Shown: in pieces, positions 1 through 11,779 of the stretch | Layout: every line of letters begins with the position of its first letter | Position numbering within the stretch: position 1 is the stretch's first letter | Source of the DNA: Epiperipatus broadwayi | Taxonomy: Eukaryota > Onychophora > Udeonychophora > Euonychophora > Peripatidae | Assembly (NCBI GenBank): GCA_028023455.1 | Contig: JAQFVV010006309.1 | Span: forward strand, 516,511 to 580,510 | Direction of reading: 5' to 3' | DNA length: 64,000 nt | The notes under the pieces: model-generated | The model's input: the letters and a program-made list of their open reading frames with translations, nothing else | What the model was told of the DNA's origin: nothing | Database searches by the model: none | Translations under genes and position numbers: made by a program

Positions 1-1380
1 ACCATTGTTTGTATATATATTATTTTGTATCAGTTTTTTTGTTAATGGCAGGAAAGTATCGGGTAATAAATAGCAGCATGATATCTACTTTATTTTCAGA
101 AAAATACTTGACATTTCATACAAAAACAGATTACATAAAGATTAAATTCAGAAGATTGAAGATATCATACGAAAAAGTACACCTGGTTGCACATCATTCC
201 AATCACTGTCAACAAATTTTAAAAGGTTTTCACTATTATTCGTTATTTTACAGAACATGATAAATTACTTCCAATAAAGCAAACCCTGATAGCCTTTAAT
301 ATTATATATAATTTCGTTTTAGCTTTGCAAAATGTTTTATAAAAGAGATGGGATTTATCAACCACGTGATATCAGTCACAAAATCAACTCCCATTGCGCT
401 GTGATCTCAGGTGAAATTGATGATGTTCTTTACAACTTTATTTAAAAATACATGCTGATTCTGTTAGTCAATTATTTTCAAACATTTATTTAGAAAATAT
501 AAAATCTACACGAATAACTCGAATAAAATTGATGTACTAAATAATAAAGAAATTTATTTACGTACAAATGACTAGTTTTAATTTATAATATTTAAAACAA
601 TCGAATCAAAAAAAAAAAAAAAAAGTAAGAAAGAAATCTAAGTCTAATAGTAATAAATACTAGAAGAAATTAACATTCTCGAATTCTTTAGTAAATGTAT
701 TAATAAAAATGAAAATTTAAATAGTGATATTAATGAATTTTAAAATTACTGATGTCAATGAATTTATAAGAAAATATCCTATATTCTGGTAGAAAAGATA
801 TTTTATAAAATGAATTTATAAGAAAATATCCTATATTCTGGTAGAAAAGATATTTTATAAATGAATATAAGACTTAGATAGAAGTGTAATTTTTTTTTTT
901 AAAGAAGAATATCGTATGTTATGAAAAAAAAAAAAGTTTTTAATAAACGAAATCTAACAGCGTTTATTTATGAGTCTAAGTTCTTAGAAGAACAATTCAT
1001 AGTCTGCTGATCATACAAGTAAGAATGAAAAAGTCAACACATAGATAAGAAAACTAACAAATACCATTAGCATTAATAAAATAATAATGAGGGTGAAATG
1101 GAGTTGGTTGTATTTGGGAAAAAGATAACAAAAAGCAGACCATTGAACAAAACTAGATCTCAAAAGTTTACAAAAGATCACATGTGAAATGGATGAATAG
1201 CATGAAAAAGATTCTTGGATTGAGGTGGAAAAGGGAAACTATGAATCAAAAAACTGGTTTAATTTGGAAAGCCTTCACTAGTACCAATAATATTTTAAAA
1301 ATAATAGTGATATTATTTATGTTATATGGATAAATTGACACTCATAACCTGGCTATTATAACTAAAAAACCAACAACTTA
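1..1380. other. AT-rich non-coding stretch
   Basis: No coding or RNA signal is visible. It holds an A-run near 608-624, a 52-bp tandem duplication (listed separately) and scattered homopolymers. The 83-codon open frame near its start has no recognisable motif and looks like chance. Confidence 0.6.
758..862. repeat. Tandem duplication, 52-bp unit, two copies
   Basis: A unit beginning ATGAATTTATAAGAAAATAT at 758 recurs essentially identically at 810, so the period is 52 bases. The near identity suggests a recent slippage or local duplication. No function is implied. Confidence 0.9.
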
Positions 1381-1545
1381 AATAAATATATAAAATGCCC
1401 TAAAATGCATGAACACACAAAACTGAAGACAAATAAATCTTAATACTATAGATTGATATAAACTAAATATATGTATCCAAGTATGTGGCTAAGTGTTTTC
1501 AAGAGCCAAGGTCCTTATATTTGTAGCCATCTTGAAAATAAATAG
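1381..1545 (+). repeat. Left inverted pseudo-LTR of the Penelope-like element
   Basis: Matches the reverse complement of about 3340-3507 with small mismatches. Shared blocks include TATAAAATGC, GAACACACAAA, ACTAAATATATGTATCCAAG and GTAGCCATCTTG. Mismatches are spread evenly, indicating an old copy. Confidence 0.8.
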
Positions 1546-1629
1546 GTTGGTTAATAGCGATGCGAATTTGTCTAAATGAAGTAGTTAAGTATTCCATTTC
1601 CTGGAGATATTATAACAAGAGTCTTTTCT

Positions 1630-3240
1630 GTTTATAGAGTTGTTATCTTTAGCAATAAAATAAGCATCTTTTGTTTTTCTCTTAAGATTATGCCACTCTC
1701 TGCAAACAACCACTGGGTCTTTAAGTTAGCAATCATGACCAGCTGAGCTCAGCAAGGGTCTGTTAGTGCTTTACTATATGAGTATGTGTGTTGAGATAGG
1801 TGAGTGGATAGAGAGGCCCTGGTCTCATCATAATATTATGCTGTACAATGTATTTCAGGGCAGGCAATATTGTAAACAACCTGAGGTGTCAATGAGGGTG
1901 GTAAACTGTCTTTATAATTAGTTTGTTGGAGTTGGGATGTGTGTGAAAGCATAAATTATATTTATTACTGAATATCTTATGAAAATTTTCTATGCATATT
2001 AGACAGATAAGAAAGTAGAAGCCTTTGTTTGTCTATGTTAGTGGCGTAGTTATTTATTTTGAAATAAAATTGCCTTATTTCCTTGTCAATTAGATTAGGA
2101 TTAAAACCAACCTTTATTAAATCATTTCTATATGACACTAGGTTAGCTTTTTTGTGTGCTTTGAACTTACAAAGATGCATATTTCTATAGAGAAAGGAGG
2201 TTAAGCCAAAGAGTTTGTGGTTAGTTGGTGAATGGGAGAGAGGATGAGAGTGGCCTCTAATCTCAAGAGATTTGACAAGCATACTATAATTAAAAAGTGT
2301 GTGCTCTCACTGAATATGTATATCCAGGTATTTGACTTGTTTGTATACTATTTTCATGTTCAATGTTGAAGGTAAGGGCTGTACTGTTTTGGAGTTTAGT
2401 TTTGATTTGTTGGATAACTGCGGTGGGGGCAGCCATGAAAAGGTCATTGATATATCTCATGTAGACAATGAGTAGATTAGTGTCTTGATATTTTGGGATG
2501 ATTTATTTTTCAAAGTGATTTAATACTATGCTCATAGGCAGTCCCATCAGCCAACCATCTTTCATGTGAAACCATTGGTTGTGAAAGAAGGTCATAATAT
2601 TTTTGTTCAGCCATGATAAAAAAATCAATAATAAAATCAATCAGTGGTTGAGCTGAGTTGTGGTTTATGAGCTCTTCTTTTATAATTTGAATGGATTTAG
2701 ATCTGCAAATGAAGCCATACAACTTGGAAGCATCAATAGTAGCCAGTGTGGTGCCAGGATTCAAAACTAAGTTCTTTATTTTTGCTATAAATTGGAAAGA
2801 TGAATTTAGGGTGTTTGAACCAAATCCCAAGGTTTGGATAAGCTGTTGGTTAACTCACTTGGCTGTGTTGGAGTAGTGAACCCCTACAAAGTCTAAAATA
2901 AGATGTAATGGAACATTAGTTTTATGAACTTTGGCATTAGCAAAAATCCTGGGAGGAATGGATTCAGAAGGGTAAAGTCTGTAATACTGACTCTTGGAAA
3001 AAGCTTTATTGCAGTGAGGTCTGAGAATGGAAGAGATGAACTTTTCCTTGTTTAATATGTTATTAAAGCTGGAGAGCCTTTGAAATTGTAATTTGTTGAT
3101 CTAATTTAGTTATGTAGTCCTGGGTTTTTATGAATACAACAACCTATTGCCCTTATCTTCTAGAATACATGTAATATCTGAATCTTTAAGAACTGTCTAG
3201 TTTTAGCTATTTTTGCTCCCCAGGCATGTGTGTTCATGTA
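1630..3240 (-). pseudogene. Penelope-like RT plus GIY-YIG polyprotein, broken
   Basis: Reverse transcriptase with endonuclease that would copy its RNA at a nicked target. On the minus strand, upstream to downstream: a DKGN word near 3160; PPRIF..AKVHK.NVPL near 2900-2960, matching the Penelope block 'PPRFYGLPKVHK..PLRP'; TIDASKLYG (motif A Asp) at 2510-2830; RYINDLF at 2437-2457 in place of RYVDDxF, so one catalytic Asp is Asn; then SHPLSH and a linker at 1977-2282. The GIY-YIG part (about 1700-1890) shows VVYNIACPEIHC and YYDETRASLSTHLSQH, with the usual Gly of YIGET changed to Asp and in-frame stops. Not functional. Confidence 0.8.
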
Positions 3241-3339
3241 TAAAGATTTATGTTGTAAGATATTAACTATCTGAATAAATAGCTGTCTTTGTCTGGCTCG
3301 TTAGCCAAGCCAGCTTCTGTATCAGCAATAAGTTCCATG

Positions 3340-3507
3340 TTGGGATATTTCCAGCCACCAAGATGGCTACGAATACAAGGACATCAGCCCTCAAAAGCTC
3401 TTAGCCATATACTTGGATACATATATTTAGTTTATTAGTTATAAGATTTCTTTGACTTCAGCTTTGTGTGTTCTTGCGTTTTAGTGCATTTTATATATTT
3501 ATACATT
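3340..3507 (-). repeat. Right inverted pseudo-LTR of the Penelope-like element
   Basis: Reverse-complement partner of 1381-1545, lying upstream of the RT remnant in the element's reading direction. It contains CCAAGATGGCTACGAATAC and TTGGATACATATATTTAGTT. Confidence 0.8.
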
Positions 3508-3509
3508 GG

Positions 3510-5090
3510 AATAATTAGCCACAAAGTTTAAACTTTTTGCTCATTTAAAAATAAATAATAAGTTAAAGATGAGTCTGCAGAATAATTAATTCATAAACTG
3601 TAAATATTTCCCCCAACGTAAGTTCCTTTGTCCACTTATCTGGCATCTTGAAGTGCTGTCTTTTAACTCTGTGACAATTTTTATTTTCACAAAGGCATCA
3701 ACATTTTGTTTAATTATGACAAATCATTTTATTTAAATTTATGTCACAGTAATAGGATTAAACATTTCAATTTTTTTAGAATATCAATGACATAAAAATG
3801 CAAGTAGGGTTTGACATATTCATGAAAGATAAACACACATCCACCACTAATTAATTTTTTAGGAGTTAATTTATATATCCACTTTAATAAAAAAAATGCT
3901 ACTACAATAGTGATTCAATATCATTACATTCTGGAAGCTGAATAATATATCAATTTGAAGTTTTTATAGATTGTATTCAAATCATTAACAATCTTCTGTA
4001 AATCTGGGCTTCTCGGGAAATTATAAAATATTAACAGGGATCATAAAAAATTTAAAATTTTGACATAGAATTAAATCTGGACAGAGTAAATTGAAAATTT
4101 GGGTGTAGAAAAAGGTTCACTGTTAACTAAAGGAGAGTCTTTAGGCTTTATTGAAACTAAGAAGAACAAATTTTCTGATATCGAAATTATATATTCTTGT
4201 CATTGCAGCTATTATGAATTATTTGATTAATTTTATTATTAATAAACATGGATGACTGCTTGTCAGCATGCACTTTAAATTAAAGAATGGCGAGTTTATA
4301 GCTTTTATTCTAGAATTAAAAATCAAGAAGAAGAAAAAAAGTCTAGTTTTTCAGATGCCTGATATTTCTTAACTGAAATATCAGATGGGTTTTTTTGAAA
4401 GCAAGATGAAGATATGTGAATAATTATTGCCTTTTGTATTTATAATAATGATTAATAAAAATAATTTTTGATTCCTATATCAGAAGAACTGTAAAGTCAT
4501 TAATCAAGGCAATTATTGAGAACTTAAGTTAGAGTTTTATGAAAGTAAACCTAAGTTGCCATCCAAAGATAACTTATTCAATTGCTTACAAATGTATTTC
4601 ATCTTTAAATGAAAAATTATTGCATGAACTAGAAAACAAATTGTCTAATGTTAAATGAGACATTGTGGAAATGTGAAATTAGATAAAATGATAATTGTTT
4701 GAAATGTGGACAGATATTAAAAACACAAGTAGAGTAGTGTTTATTATAAATTAAAAATGGAACAATAATATTGTAGAGATAAATATTATATTAGATTGAA
4801 TGATAAATGTGGATAATTTAGTTTTATACTCCAAAAGGTTCTCATTCTGATGAAATAAGAGAATTTTTGCATAGAATGAGTTTGATCATATCAAACATTA
4901 TCACAGATTTTAATGATTGAAAGTGCGGCAAATAATTTTGCATTTGAAAACAGATTTGAAAGAGAAAATAGACTTTGTGGAATATTCTGAAAAAGAAAAG
5001 TTTTAAAACAAAAGAATAAAAATGAAAACATTATTCTGTTTTCATTTTGGGTCATAACTTTATAGTTAATTAAAAAGATAAAAGATGGAT
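3510..5090. other. AT-rich non-coding stretch
   Basis: No gene, RNA or clear repeat seen. There are short stem-loops near 4350-4390 (TGATATTTCTTAACTGAAATATCA is hairpin-like) and near 4440-4520. Base composition matches the background. Confidence 0.5.
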
Positions 5091-5094
5091 GCTG

Positions 5095-5345
5095 GCGGAT
5101 TACATGACATTCACTGATATAGGGGCAAAGCTCTCATATCCAATGCTCTTCACTGATAAAGCTAGAAACTAGTCTAGAGATCTTGGTTGAATAGGCACTA
5201 GTAGGATTTTGATGCACAAATATAGCATCCACTGATTACTATAGCTTGCACTTGATAGCACTAATGTTTGGAGAAAGTTGCTACTGTTTTTATAAATTGT
5301 GCAAACAAAAGAAATGGCGATCATGTGATGATCAGTTTTTAGTCC
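5095..5345 (-). mobile_element. Family B short dispersed repeat, minus orientation
   Basis: The reverse complement aligns with the copies at 35089-35298 and 50794-50960. Shared blocks include TAATCARTGGATGC, AGTGCCTAYTCA, GAGAGC.TTGCACC-like text and, near its other end, GCGATCATGTGATGATC, which parallels GTGATCATGTGAAGAAC at 35289. No ORF. The copy at 35 kb has a target-site duplication, so the family is probably a SINE or other short retroposon. Confidence 0.65.
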
Positions 5346-5971
5346 AGATTTTGTCATTGGTAATAAACTATCTCTTATATTATCATTATATAACAGATAT
5401 ATAATATAAATAAACTTTCACTGACAGTTGTTTTTAAACATCATAAGCTTTCTCACTATAATAAAAGTACCTTGACCAAATTAATAAAAACAATATAAAA
5501 ATCACATGAAACTTTTTGCACTTTTCTTTTATGAAACTTGTGTCTATAGTGTTTCTTTAGTTTTGAAAAGCACACAACTTATCCAATAAATGACATTATT
5601 TTCGTTGTAATGGATCACAATGATATTTTTAAATAATATTAATTATTTTTATTTTTATAACTTGAAACATAGAAGTATTTTTAAGATTAGGTAATGTAAC
5701 TTCATGAATCCCTATATATATATATATATATGGGCAGAATAGAATATTTCAATATTTTTATATTTTCTTTATTTATTTATATAATTACATGGTTACCACA
5801 TGGCTTTAAGCATCAGAAAATAAACTAACACATATATATCTAAAACAATATTTTATTCAATATAATAATGAAACCACTACACAGCCCCATTTGTAATGCT
5901 GGGCTAAATCATGGAAAATATGTTATTTCCAATGAATGATGGTAGGCTAAACAATCTTACATAAACAAAGT

Positions 5972-6123
5972 AACAAATTATGCAATAATAATTTATTTAC
6001 AAGTATACTTACTAATTGATATACCATTTATTTTCTTTAATAAAATTAACAAATCATATAACAATAATTTATTTACAAAGTATAATCATTAACTGATATG
6101 CAAATTATTTCTTTAACAAAATC
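5972..6123. repeat. Tandem repeat, 76-bp unit, two diverged copies
   Basis: Units start at 5972 and 6048 and share AACAAAT.AT, CAATAATAATTTATTTACAA-like text, AACTGATAT and TTCTTTAA.AAAAT. Divergence is about 15-20 percent by eye. Confidence 0.75.
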
Positions 6124-6299
6124 TTTTGATCTTTATACATTATGACATTAATATATTCATAGATACATTCATCATATCTTTAACCTTGACTTCAATAAAC
6201 TTAAATATTATTCTACACATATATGAATACATAAATATAACATTTCTTTGGCTCATATGTCTCCCAGTACTTACACATACTTATGTTCTATATGGGATA

Positions 6300-6480
6300 G
6301 ACATCAATGCTATCTTTATTACAATGATCATAAGGAATGGTCTTTTTAGATCTATTCCTAAACATAATCAATTATATAATAATAACCATAAAGGAATAGC
6401 CTTTGGTCTGAATCTAACTGAATAAACTGTCAATACAATAATTATAAGGAATGACCTTATGTTTTAAACCTAATTTAATG
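6300..6480. repeat. Tandem repeat, about 57-bp unit, three diverged copies
   Basis: The word ATAAGGAATGGTC, AAAGGAATAGCC or ATAAGGAATGACC recurs at about 6331, 6390 and 6445, embedded in similar AATAAT-rich text. Spacing is 55-59 bases. The open frame crossing it is a by-product of the repeat. Confidence 0.6.
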
Positions 6481-8295
6481 CAATTTATACAGAGATGACT
6501 CATTCTGGGATCAATCCCTAACTCATTAAATTGATATGAATGTATTCTTCCATATGAATGTTAACATATGCAAATTATTAAACACTGCACAAACAACTGC
6601 ACATATAAATCCATCTATATAAAATTAAATTTTCAGTAATCAAATATAAGTTAACTACAAATGAATGAAACTAATGGAAATAATTACATTGTTACTTATG
6701 GTTATCTGAGACTTGGTCAATTTATATGTGGACATTGCATTTACATGACTATCATTATTATTTTTTGCTTTTTCTCTTATTAATAACTTATATAATATTC
6801 ATAAGCATGATATACATGTGTGATATATAATAATTTTTTTTAAAAAATAATTTTAACAAGAGAAATTATTACAAATTCATTTTTTTTATTTTTTATTAAC
6901 AGTTTCCTTTAAAATAATTCCCAGATAATAAAGTCTTGTTTAGAAATTGAAATTATTTTTTATTTAAAATAAAGTACAAATCACTCTTTAAATAAGCCTC
7001 ATAATTGTCATTTACTTCGTTTCTGACAAATTTTAAAAGTCAATTTATGGTGATATTTAATATAGTCTTGTAATTTCTGTCTTTTAAATGTGGTAATTTT
7101 TATCCAGAGATGATTCGAAAGTGTTCCAGATTAGATCTAGTTGTTAGTAGTGTTCTTTTCTTTTATTTATTAGGCATGGTAAAATCCTGGAATTTCAATG
7201 AAGTAATATTCCATGCTGATTAAAAGTTAAAAAAAAAAAAATTGACTTTATGTATCCAAAACTTAGTTTTCTCTTTTCAACCTCATTTCAGTTCTTTTTT
7301 TTAAAACACCAAATTTGCATATCATTTTGCTTAGAAAAAGATTTTATTATTGAAATGAATAATAGATTGTTAATTTCAAATTCTCAAACTTAGAATAAAA
7401 AAAAATGATTGTACTTATTAAAAGTTCTTTTTGGATGTCTATTGAGCATTTTATAATCTGTTTATTTAGCCATTGGTCAATAACATAAGATTGTTCAGGT
7501 GTAGTTTGATAATAAAGTCTACCTGGAATTTTTTTCATAGTAACATTGAAGAAGCAATTGGTAATTATTAAAGGATATGTAATATTGATATAGTAACAAA
7601 ACATAAAAGTGAAAACAACAAATAGAAGAATGACTTATTAATATACATAATCTTTAGAAAAAAAAGTAAAAAAAAATATTAGTGTATATGTATTAATAAA
7701 TGCATAATTTAATTAAATAAAAACTCAGTGCTCCATAGTGAAATTTAAATTTTGACTATATCTTCAAAGTTCATATCAACTAGATGCTTGATCTACAAGT
7801 TAGCCACTCTGTGCTATATACTTTACTTTTAAAAATGTAAAAAATAGTTACTTATTACGAATTTAATACAATCATATAATATTAAACAGTTATCATAAAA
7901 ACTACAGATAATTATATTATAAATATACAAAGACTGTATAGAGAAAATTTCTTTCATAAAGTCCATTTTTTAATTTTTTTTATATTTTTTAAACAGTATG
8001 TGTTTTTATCTATAGTCTGAGTTAAAGCTTATACTTTTATAATTAATTTATATTATTATATCAAACGTTAATGCTCTTAGTGAAATTTAAACTTTTAATG
8101 TATCCTGAATGTAAAATAAACGAAACTTTCATATTGAATATATGTTTAGAACTATAATCCAGATTAAAATATTTTCATCAATTACATCTGTTAAAATTAT
8201 TAAATTTTAAAACTTGATTTACTGGTGGGAGAATCTATTATAAAATAGGAAATATAAAAAGTTGTGATACTTGGATTTATTATACTTATATATAA

Positions 8296-9701
8296 TATAG
8301 GGTATATGAGCACAGACTTTCACACCACCCACCTCTCTCCACTCTATCTAATAACACTGATACACCTAAACACATATATGCTGAAAAGATAAATAATCAC
8401 CAATATACATATTTCATGCTAAACCAGCAATCAGTTGGTCCAGACTATCATCTTTACACACATATATAAGTGCTCAGATATATATTAAGATAGACTATCC
8501 TCATAGTTTAATGGACAGGCTTCAATCCACTCCTCACTCCAACTCTTCAACCATCCATCCAATTGAAAATCTGATGATGGAATGCTCAAAGGCCACCCTG
8601 AGGCCGAGATTATTGTCACACCCATGTTGACCTAAGGTCAATCTGAACCCCACATGTACAGGACATAATCCATTTAATACATATGCAAGGATGGGCAGAC
8701 ATCTCTATAATGTAATAACTGAAACACAGGCTTGTTATATACCTGTGGCTATATATATGTAATATAGGGTATATGAGCACAGACTTTCACACCACCCACC
8801 TCTCTCCACTCTATCTAATAACACTGATACACCTAAACACATATATGCTGAAAAGATAAATAATCACCAATATACGTATTTCATGCTAAACCAGCAATCA
8901 TCAGTTGGTCCAGACTATCATCTTTACACACATATATAGTATAAGTGCTCAGATATAAACTATGAGGATAGTCTATCTTAATATATATCTGAGCACTTAT
9001 ACTATATATGTGTGTAAAGATGATAGTCTGGACCAACTGATGATTGCTGGTTTAGCATGAAATACGTATATTGGTGATTATTTATCTTTTCAGCATATAT
9101 GTGTTTAGGTGTATCAGTGTTATTAGATAGAGTGGAGAGAGGTGGGTGATGTGAAAGTCTGTGCTCATATACCCTATATTACATATATATAGCCACAGGT
9201 ATATAACAAGCCTGTGTTTCAGTTATTACATTATAGAGATGTCTGCCCATCCTTGCATATGTATTAAATGGATTATGTCCTGTACATGTGGGGTTCAGAT
9301 TGACCTTAGGTCAACATGGGTGTGACAATAATCTCGGCCTCAGGGTGGCCTTTGAGCATTCCATCATCAGATTTTCAATTGGATGGACGGTTGAAGAGTT
9401 GGAGTGAGGAGTGGATTGAAGCCTGTCCATTAAACTATGAGGATAGTCTATCTTAATATATATCTGAGCACTTATACTATATATGTGTGTAAAGATGATA
9501 GTCTGGACCAACTGATGATTGCTGGTTTAGCATGAAATATGTATATTGGTGATTATTTATCTTTTCAGCATATATGTGTTTAGGTGTATCAGTGTTATTA
9601 GATAGAGTGGAGAGAGGTGGGTGGTGTGAAAGTCTGTGCTCATATACCCTATATTACATATATATAGCCACAGGTATATAACAAGCCTGTGTTTCAGTTA
9701 T
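8296..9701. repeat. 1.4-kb near-perfect palindrome of family A foldback repeat
   Basis: A full family A unit (8296-8755) and a partial second unit (8756-8955) are followed by their reverse complement (about 8960-9701). The axis lies near 8965 around ACTATGAGGATAGTCTATCT. Arms are about 660 bases, and I count only a few mismatches (for example CATCCATCC against GGATGGACGG). Family A landmarks present are TGGTCCAGACTATCATC, GCTAAACCAGCAATCA, AATCTGATGATGGAATGC and GAGCACAGACTTTCACA. The open frame at 9311-9511 is a shadow of the repeat. Such arm identity means a very recent inverted duplication or an assembly fold-back. Confidence 0.9.
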
Positions 9702-9709
9702 TATACTTA

Positions 9710-11340
9710 TATATATATATATTTACTGTATTGTTTTATCTATAGTACTTAGAGGGGAAATTAGATTAGAATTTCTTTTAAATGCAAAAAGCAATAACAG
9801 TTTACTATCTCTCTCAACTTTGGATAGTTAATCTTGATTGGTTACTGTGTTATTAATATCTGTGTGTTTTTTCCTAAATAAAATTATAAATGGAAATTTC
9901 CACATATTAAAATATTTTCATCAATTATATTTGATAGTTATTGATATTGAGATTGCCTAAGTGTTGACATTTTAATGATTACTTATAAATCCATTTTGTC
10001 TGGAGTATTATTATACTTATTATTATTATTTTTTTCATGTGTCATAGTATCAGCCGAAAAGCGAACCCACTAACCCGGGACAACTGCTTGTAAGGCTGAC
10101 GTGCTGACCTCTCGACCACCAATGCTTGACTACTTATTATTTAATTAAAACATTGGGAGATTTTAAAAATTGCAATTGCAGTTTGAATGTTATAATTGAC
10201 TATTTATTAGTCTGCATTCAGAACAGGTTATGTTTACTTGTTTAATGAGGTTTATTTAAACTTCTTTGTATCAATAATTCCAATCTCTGGGGTCAAGTTG
10301 CAATCTATAGTGTCTATATAAATTTATTGGACCATAAATAAAGGGGAATTCCATCTTTATTGATAACAGATTGAGATCGTTGATTGTTATTGGGATTGCC
10401 TAAGTGTTGCCTGATTTTAATGGTTATATATATATACACACACACAGTGCGATGATTGCTCATTCTTTCACTAGATAATAAATATGAACAGAAACTGTGT
10501 GGTGTGATGAAAAGTAATGAGTTATCAACATAGTCATGGAAATTCAGGTATTTGATATCTCTAGTTCACCTGAAAAACAAAAAAATAGTCACAAAATGCA
10601 TGCATGATGAAAGTATGGTTTATAGTTTCTGTACTGGTGATGATTGTCATATGATAAAATTGAGAGGAGAAGAATATTGATAAAAATCAAAAATAGATAT
10701 TTATAATGCAATAATTGATGATCCTTTTACAAGGTATCAAAAATAGATAGAAATTACTTCTATTTTTAATAAATGTTGTGCAGTGAAAGGCATCAAGCTT
10801 TTAACATGGATTGGAGATTCAAGTGTCTAAAACTTCTAGCTTATCTAAAGAGTAAGGGTTGTTTGTGAAATATATGCATAGTGTGAAAGATTGTCTGACT
10901 CTTTCATGCTTTTGGTTGATTGTAATAAAGAGAAATATGGTGAGTGAGACATTGCTAAAAACTAAAAAAAATGAATATATATATATTAAACTGTGAAGAA
11001 GTTAATACATAAATCATAATTTTAAATCATATTTAAATTAATAATGTAATGTAAAACATATAATTATAATCTTATTTCAAATTCTAAATAAATTGGTAAT
11101 TATTATTATTGTGAATTAATAAACATTACATAGTGAATTCAGAAAGAATATATATATAAACTTAGTGTTGTGCTAATATGTTAAATGGATATTTAAAATT
11201 CTAGCATATCTGACAAATCTAAGGGGTAATTGAAATATATATATATATACAGTATGATAGTTGAGTCTGTATATTTATGTTGTGCAGTAATTTGTATCAT
11301 TTAACATATAATAATTAAATACATGTATAGTATTAAATTT
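9710..11340. other. AT-rich stretch containing one small SINE
   Basis: Apart from the tRNA-derived SINE at 10030-10121, I see AT-rich background, short TA/CA tracts near 10425-10445, and two loosely similar segments (9890-9965 and 10370-10420, sharing ATTGATATTGAGATTGCCTAAGTG-like text). No coding signal. Confidence 0.5.
10030..10121 (-). mobile_element. Compact tRNA-derived SINE
   Basis: On the minus strand the sequence opens with TGGTCGAGAGGTCAGCA, a good RNA polymerase III box A of the Leu/Ser (long variable arm) type. GGGTTCGCTTTTC follows at tRNA-like spacing as a box B. It ends CTATGACACATG followed by an A-run and (AAT)n. The copy at 42946-43030 has the same 5' and 3' limits, so this is a tiny element of about 90 bases, essentially a tRNA-like head plus tail, mobilised by a LINE in trans. 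Confidence 0.75.
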
Positions 11341-11344
11341 TAAG

Positions 11345-11770
11345 CTAAATATAATTAGGGGGGATTTGAATCCAGACTTTCACACTCCCTTTAGTCATCC
11401 ATTCTATCTTATACAACCAATACACATGACTACATAATGTGAAAAGGATAAATGATCTCCAATATATGTATTTCATGCTGAACCAGCACTCATCAGTTGG
11501 TCCAGATCATTATCTCTCACACATATCTAATATCAGTGCTAGGTTTATATTAAGTTTGTAGATTTACTATCTTAATATAAATTAAGCCCTGATTATATAT
11601 ATATGAGAGATCATGATCAAGACCAACTGATGAGTGCTGGTTTAGTACGAAATATGTATATTAATAGATCATTATATTATGTGGTCATTTGTATCAGTTA
11701 TATAAGATACAGTGGATGACTAAAGGGAATTTGAATGTCTGTGTTCAAATCCCTTCTAATTACATTTAAG
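11345..11770. mobile_element. Family A foldback element, about 425 bp
   Basis: A complete hairpin-type copy. The left arm starts GGGGGGATTTGAATCCAGAC and the right arm ends TCTGTGTTCAAATCCCTTCT. Arms of about 200 bases pair through TGAACCAGCACTCATCAGTT and its partner ACTGATGAGTGCTGGTTTA. The centre is near 11560 around TAAGTTTGTAGATTTACTATCTTA. No ORF. Outer ends carry a GGATTTGAATCC word resembling a tRNA box B. Confidence 0.8.
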
Positions 11771-11779
11771 ATATATTAA

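Larger units (their letters stand above)
1381..3507 (-). mobile_element. Penelope-like retroelement with inverted pseudo-LTRs
   Basis: A decayed Penelope-like element read on the minus strand. Its ends are inverted copies of about 150-165 bases (1381-1545 and 3340-3507), sharing words such as AAATATATGTATCCAAGTAT. Between them, minus-strand translation gives the fingers region, the RT palm, a thumb/linker region and a C-terminal GIY-YIG endonuclease, in the canonical Penelope order. Inverted terminal copies are an established Penelope feature, called pseudo-LTRs. Frameshifts and stops make the copy dead. Family assignment rests on motif order and consensus matches by eye, not a search. Confidence 0.8.
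5350..8290. other. AT-rich stretch with microsatellite and short tandem repeats
   Basis: Contains a (TA)n tract at 5713-5731 and two local tandem repeats listed separately. Otherwise it has homopolymer-rich background with no coding signal. Open frames at 6126-6425 and 7347-7604 are low-complexity Ile/Leu/Tyr-rich translations without recognisable motifs. Confidence 0.5.

Noticed and set aside
6126-6425. 99-codon hydrophobic frame
   Set aside because: It runs through a 57-bp tandem repeat and is rich in Ile/Asn/Leu from AT-rich codons. A small membrane protein is not supported.
9311-9511. 66-codon minus frame inside the palindrome
   Set aside because: It is a by-product of the family A repeat. 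Other copies of the repeat do not keep the frame open.
10030-10121. Functional tRNA-Leu/Ser gene on the minus strand
   Set aside because: A second copy with the same A-rich tail exists and the arms do not form a proper cloverleaf. A SINE fits better.
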